From assembly GCA_021772695.1 (NCBI GenBank), contig JAJFLL010000184.1, forward strand, positions 1 to 9,375: a DNA stretch of 9,375 nucleotides, read 5' to 3'. This DNA comes from Deltaproteobacteria bacterium (GTDB taxonomy: Bacteria; UBA10199; DSSB01). The position numbers and the translations under genes were made by a program. Shown here piece by piece: positions 6,972 to 9,375 of this stretch. The notes under the pieces were generated by a model. It was given only the letters and a program-made list of their open reading frames with translations, did not search any database and was not told where the DNA came from. The first letter of the stretch is position 1. Every line of letters begins with the position of its first letter.

Positions 6972-9260
6972 GAGAGCGCCCAACCCGAGGATCAGCAGCG
7001 CTACCCCGGCACCGGCGCCCGTGGCGCCACCGTTCGATCCCATGCTGCAAAAGAAATTGCCGCCTTGGGTGTTGGCACCCGGGATGGCGCCACCGGCGGA
7101 AGTAATGGTCACTTGGGCGGTAGTGGTCAGACCGCAGAAATCCGTGCAACTCAGCTGAATGACGTAATCCCCAGCGGTAGACGGTACTACGGTGGTCATG
7201 GCGTCGCTATTGGGATCCACCAGGGTACCGCTCGGTGTACCGAAGCTCACCGTAGATCCCGCAGGGCCACTCACTAGCGACCATTGGTAACTGCGATCGT
7301 CGTTGGTGGGGTCCGTACAGGTGGCCGGTAAAGTAGCACCGATGGTGGTGGGAAAATCCGTGGGCACGTTGGGTCCGATGGTAACTACCGGGGCCTCGTT
7401 GGCATTGAGAAAGACCACCGCTTGTCGCTCTCCGGCAAAGGCAAAATTGTCATTCCCCGGGTCGACGGTGCATTCCTGATAATTTTGGGTGCCGTTGTCG
7501 ACCTCATTGATCAGGCCACCAGGGCAGCTTTCGGCCAAGGTGATGATGTCATCGCCACCACAATGATCGAAGTCGGCGGTATCCATACCGCTATTGCGAT
7601 CATAAGGGGCCTGAAAGGGAGTTTGGACATTATTGGGACCCACGGAATTTAAATTCTGCACGGGGAATTGTAAGGGCGTGGCCGTGGGGTTAAAACCGCC
7701 TCCCATGGTACCATCGGATCGCAACACCAAAACGAAACCCTGGGGCCCCACGGAAGTAAAGCGTTGTCGGTCGGGATCCTCACCTGGAGGGCTGTGATAA
7801 TTGGTCACGGCCACATCTAAGATACCGTCGTTGTCAAATTGACCGGTGGTCAAGGAGGTGGGCACCACATCGGTTTGGCCAGCGCCGGCTACCGAGAGTA
7901 AGGGCGTACCGCCACCGACGCTGTCAAAGGCCGTACTGACTTGCAAAGAGTTACCAGCGTTAAAGGTACCGGAGCCATCACCGAATAAATAGACCACTCG
8001 AGAGAGCAAACCGCCCGCCGTATCTTGACCGATGAAGCTGATCACCACGTCGCTTTGACCGTCGCCGTTGAAGTCGCCGGCTGCAATCGAAAAGGGGTCG
8101 GATCCAGTGCCGCCAATGTTGTAATTGGCCTCGGTAATGAGAGTTGAGAGGTCTATGGTAAAATTACAATTAAAACCACAGGCCCCCGCCGCTATGGAAT
8201 TATTCTCACACAGCACTAAATAATCTTGGGGCTGGGTCGTGATGGGATTGCCATCTTGAAAATATTTTATGGATAACACGGCGGCCACGTCGGGATTGCC
8301 ATCGTTGTTGAAATCTTCGTCATCAAAGGCCGCGGCCGCTTCACCCGGCAAACTGCTGGGATCGGGTACCATGGAAATATCGCGTACCAGGGAACTGTCG
8401 GGCGGAACCGGAGGCACGGAGAATCGATCTTGAAGATCACCGTTGCTATTGCGCAAGGTCGCTAGATAAATACCTAGGGGACCACCGAAATCACCGACTA
8501 CCGCCGTAGTGACATCGGGAAAGCCATCGGCATTACAATCGAAGGCCCTGGAGTTGCGCTCGGCCGGACAGGCATCCCAGCCACCAGTGACATTTAAATT
8601 GGCACATCGGCCGGAGCCCAAGCCCGACGATCTAGCAAAAGGATCGGTGCGAAAGGGAGAGGAGCCATCATCGGGATCATCCTGTAAATCCAACACCCGC
8701 GGATAGGTGGGATTCATAACCGTGACGTCACCAAGCAGGGCAAAGCCACCGCCAGGGGAACCCAACCATTCCTCCATTCGCTCGCCCCCAAAGGTGGGCA
8801 ATAGTGGGTAAATAAAATCGTTAAAATTCATGCCATCGAAATTGGCATTGGAAACCGTGCCGAAAATTTGGTCCTCGGTGGCCGTGCCCGAACCGTCATA
8901 GGTAATCTGAATGGTCTGTGCTGCATCCATCTGATTTTTGGGACAGGCCGCTGAATCATGTAGGTTGGAGTTTTGAATATATGAAGCTTGATCGGTAGTT
9001 GCCGTGGTCGCCATGGTGGACCGGCGTTCGGTAATATTCACACAATCGGGAAAATTCAGCTGTCCCGCCACGCTATCGTCGGTCATCTCCCCACAGGTCA
9101 CCGTAAAGGAATCGTCTACCACCGACTGATCCTGGCAAAAGGCATCATCGTTTTGAAATAAGGGAATAGTGAGGGGCACCCCGTTTTGGGCTTGAGCCTG
9201 CGGTAAATAAAACAGAGAAATCAGAAACAGTGCAAAAAGTACGGTCCGAGATGAGCGCAT
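5646..9260 (-). CDS. composite envelope protein: FG-GAP/PKD-like region joined to an OmpA-family barrel
   Basis: One unbroken frame of 1204 residues. Residues 1-24 are a signal peptide (MRSSRT, hydrophobic core, AQA). Residues 25 to about 620 are an extracytoplasmic, Asp/Gly/Cys-rich region with five calcium-loop repeats of FG-GAP/VCBS type (241-249, 316-324, 396-404, 474-482, 563-571), suggesting a beta-propeller-like fold. About 621-721 is an Ig/PKD-like domain. Residues 738-770 resemble a C-terminal sorting tail (Cys, hydrophobic helix, RFRR), followed at once by a second signal-peptide-like stretch ending at A791. About 792-1065 are alternating strands of an outer-membrane barrel, then a PPPP hinge (1074-1077) and an OmpA C-terminal peptidoglycan-binding domain (about 1093-1197). 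The start is firm: ATG with GGAGG seven bases upstream and a good promoter. Likely role: envelope structure or anchoring to peptidoglycan, with a surface or periplasmic module. The gene looks richer in G+C than polA and egtD, perhaps from strong expression. It may be a fusion or a precursor of two proteins. Confidence 0.85.
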   Translation of the reverse strand: MRSSRTVLFALFLISLFYLPQAQAQNGVPLTIPLFQNDDAFCQDQSVVDDSFTVTCGEMTDDSVAGQLNFPDCVNITERRSTMATTATTDQASYIQNSNLHDSAACPKNQMDAAQTIQITYDGSGTATEDQIFGTVSNANFDGMNFNDFIYPLLPTFGGERMEEWLGSPGGGFALLGDVTVMNPTYPRVLDLQDDPDDGSSPFRTDPFARSSGLGSGRCANLNVTGGWDACPAERNSRAFDCNADGFPDVTTAVVGDFGGPLGIYLATLRNSNGDLQDRFSVPPVPPDSSLVRDISMVPDPSSLPGEAAAAFDDEDFNNDGNPDVAAVLSIKYFQDGNPITTQPQDYLVLCENNSIAAGACGFNCNFTIDLSTLITEANYNIGGTGSDPFSIAAGDFNGDGQSDVVISFIGQDTAGGLLSRVVYLFGDGSGTFNAGNSLQVSTAFDSVGGGTPLLSVAGAGQTDVVPTSLTTGQFDNDGILDVAVTNYHSPPGEDPDRQRFTSVGPQGFVLVLRSDGTMGGGFNPTATPLQFPVQNLNSVGPNNVQTPFQAPYDRNSGMDTADFDHCGGDDIITLAESCPGGLINEVDNGTQNYQECTVDPGNDNFAFAGERQAVVFLNANEAPVVTIGPNVPTDFPTTIGATLPATCTDPTNDDRSYQWSLVSGPAGSTVSFGTPSGTLVDPNSDAMTTVVPSTAGDYVIQLSCTDFCGLTTTAQVTITSAGGAIPGANTQGGNFFCSMGSNGGATGAGAGVALLILGLGALLALRFRRGVLLGLIALCLLAGGIPEVQALTNSVSVNTFTPTVDDSDFITVYGSETMLKRNFHVGFFLDYAYRPYEFGNANFDRVSGIVDHLLDANIVGSYGVLDWFTVGVAIPVHLYESLNAPLLGINESNFALGDVELYFKFRVLDREKHGVGIAVIPFVRFPTSTNSTDFLGDGSFGGGGIIVIDGKIGERVSLALNLGYNVRGKFIDVGGNEINDEFLASLGLSVAVIKNVFHIIGEFQTATVVNNFYSSQRTTPLEGRVGFRYTWANNHDINAGVGLGVLHGIGQPAIRGFVGYTYTKRPLAEVTVPPPPMNEIQVGDELTLKDKIYFDFDRWSIRDISKPTLDKIAGFLKAHPEVTKIKIDGYTCDLGTNSYNDRLSGRRANSVKNYLEAQGISPDRIGTVQGYGEANPLVPNTDEANREQNRRVQIFVEAVNNAQ
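5670..5984 (-). other. OmpA C-terminal (peptidoglycan-binding) domain
   Basis: Residues 1093-1197 of the large protein, from IYFDFDRWSIRD through LSGRRANSVKNYLEAQGI and VQGYGEANPL to NREQNRRVQI, follow the OmpA/Pal/MotB domain pattern that binds diaminopimelate in peptidoglycan. The conserved Arg pair (R1147-R1148) is present. The usual GHTDxxG loop reads GYTCDLG, with Cys1133 at the normal Asp position and Asp1134 just after. Confidence 0.92.
6888..7049 (-). other. internal sorting-tail-like helix followed by a signal-peptide-like segment
   Basis: Residues 738-770 have a Cys-Ser-Met-Gly-Ser motif, a Gly-rich spacer, a hydrophobic helix (about 751-766) and RFRR (767-770). This is the order seen in C-terminal sorting signals such as MYXO-CTERM. 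Residues 764-791 then form a second unit: RFRR, a hydrophobic core (771-786) and a V-Q-A signal-peptidase-like site. The Arg cluster is shared by both. In an unprocessed chain the two helices would form a hairpin in the inner membrane, which conflicts with inserting the following barrel into the outer membrane. Confidence 0.6.
7548..8540 (-). repeat. five degenerate FG-GAP/VCBS calcium-loop repeats (protein level)
   Basis: Motifs of the form DxNxDGxxD recur: DCNADGFPD (241-249), DFNNDGNPD (316-324), DFNGDGQSD (396-404), QFDNDGILD (474-482) and DFDHCGGDD (563-571). The first three are complete calcium-binding loops. The fourth has Gln for the first Asp, and the fifth has Cys at the fifth position. 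Spacing is about 75-90 residues, longer than in compact integrin-type propellers, with cysteines in the insertions. The repeat is visible in protein, not in DNA. Confidence 0.75.
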
Positions 9261-9267
9261 GGGTAGT

Positions 9268-9272
9268 CCTCC
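9268..9272 (-). promoter_or_regulatory. strong ribosome-binding site of the composite OmpA gene
   Basis: On the minus strand GGAGG is followed after seven bases (ACTACCC) by the ATG at 9260. This is the best Shine-Dalgarno site in the window. It fixes the start in front of the first signal peptide and suggests high translation. Confidence 0.85.
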
Positions 9273-9292
9273 AATAGGCGATTAGGTGGGCT

Positions 9293-9320
9293 ATCCTATG
9301 CCAAGCAATTGATAAGTCAA
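9293..9320 (-). promoter_or_regulatory. candidate sigma70 promoter of the composite OmpA gene
   Basis: On the minus strand TTGACT (9320-9315, 5 of 6 consensus bases) is followed after 16 bases by TAGGAT (9298-9293, 4 of 6). A/T-rich sequence precedes the -35. Transcription would start about 9285-9287, leaving a leader of about 25 bases that contains the GGAGG site. Position, spacing and strength fit a housekeeping promoter for an abundant envelope protein. Confidence 0.6.
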
Positions 9321-9375
9321 AAGAATTTTCATTATTCTCGGGTAGGAAAACTTTGCCCTTTCAATACGGCAAAAG

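Noticed and set aside
6153..7652. Several open frames of 70-110 codons antisense or out of frame within the OmpA-family gene
   Set aside because: They lie over a strongly supported coding frame, lack ribosome-binding sites and have compositions expected of shadows of a G+C-rich gene.
9351..9373. TTTGCC/GGCAAA inverted repeat at the window edge, considered as a terminator of an upstream minus-strand gene
   Set aside because: Only six pairs with a ten-base loop and a short T stretch; the upstream gene is outside the window, so it cannot be supported.

Overview
The window looks like ordinary bacterial chromosome, gene-dense and Gram-negative. The outer-membrane OmpA-type barrel, the FG-GAP secreted region with a MYXO-CTERM-like tail, and the EgtB/EgtD pair together suggest a deltaproteobacterial, myxobacterial or Bdellovibrionota-like lineage. 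That placement is an inference from protein style only. No rRNA, tRNA, CRISPR array, insertion sequence or phage gene was seen.

Layout: (1) 1-626, plus strand, the 3' part of a gene for a protein with a low-complexity linker and a C-terminal FHA (phosphothreonine-binding) domain; its frame is open to the window edge. (2) 633-3296, minus strand, polA, a complete DNA polymerase I with 5' nuclease, 3'-5' exonuclease and polymerase domains. (3) 3297-3397, a divergent intergenic region with one candidate promoter. (4) 3398-5640, plus strand, a two-gene ergothioneine operon, egtB then egtD, joined by an ATGA overlap. (5) 5646-9260, minus strand, one unbroken 1204-codon frame that reads like two envelope proteins joined end to end. 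The first is a secreted, cysteine-rich FG-GAP/PKD-like protein ending in a sorting-type tail. The second is a barrel plus OmpA peptidoglycan-binding protein with what looks like its own signal peptide. (6) 9261-9375, the promoter and ribosome-binding site of that gene.

EgtD makes hercynine (trimethylhistidine) and EgtB adds the sulfur through an oxygen-dependent sulfoxide synthase step. The glutamylcysteine ligase (egtA), amidohydrolase (egtC) and C-S lyase (egtE) genes are not here. EgtB carries a Tyr-Tyr pair that resembles the alternative EgtB active site known from Chloracidobacterium. FHA/polA and egtD/ompA are both convergent pairs with only 5-6 bases between stop codons, so there is no room for separate terminators.

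The most interesting item is the 1204-aa envelope protein. Two hydrophobic helices separated by RFRR sit at its centre (about residues 751-786). An in-frame TTG at 6971 would start a 441-residue stand-alone OmpA protein with a textbook signal peptide. The frame may therefore be a genuine fusion, a precursor processed into two proteins, or two overlapping translation products.
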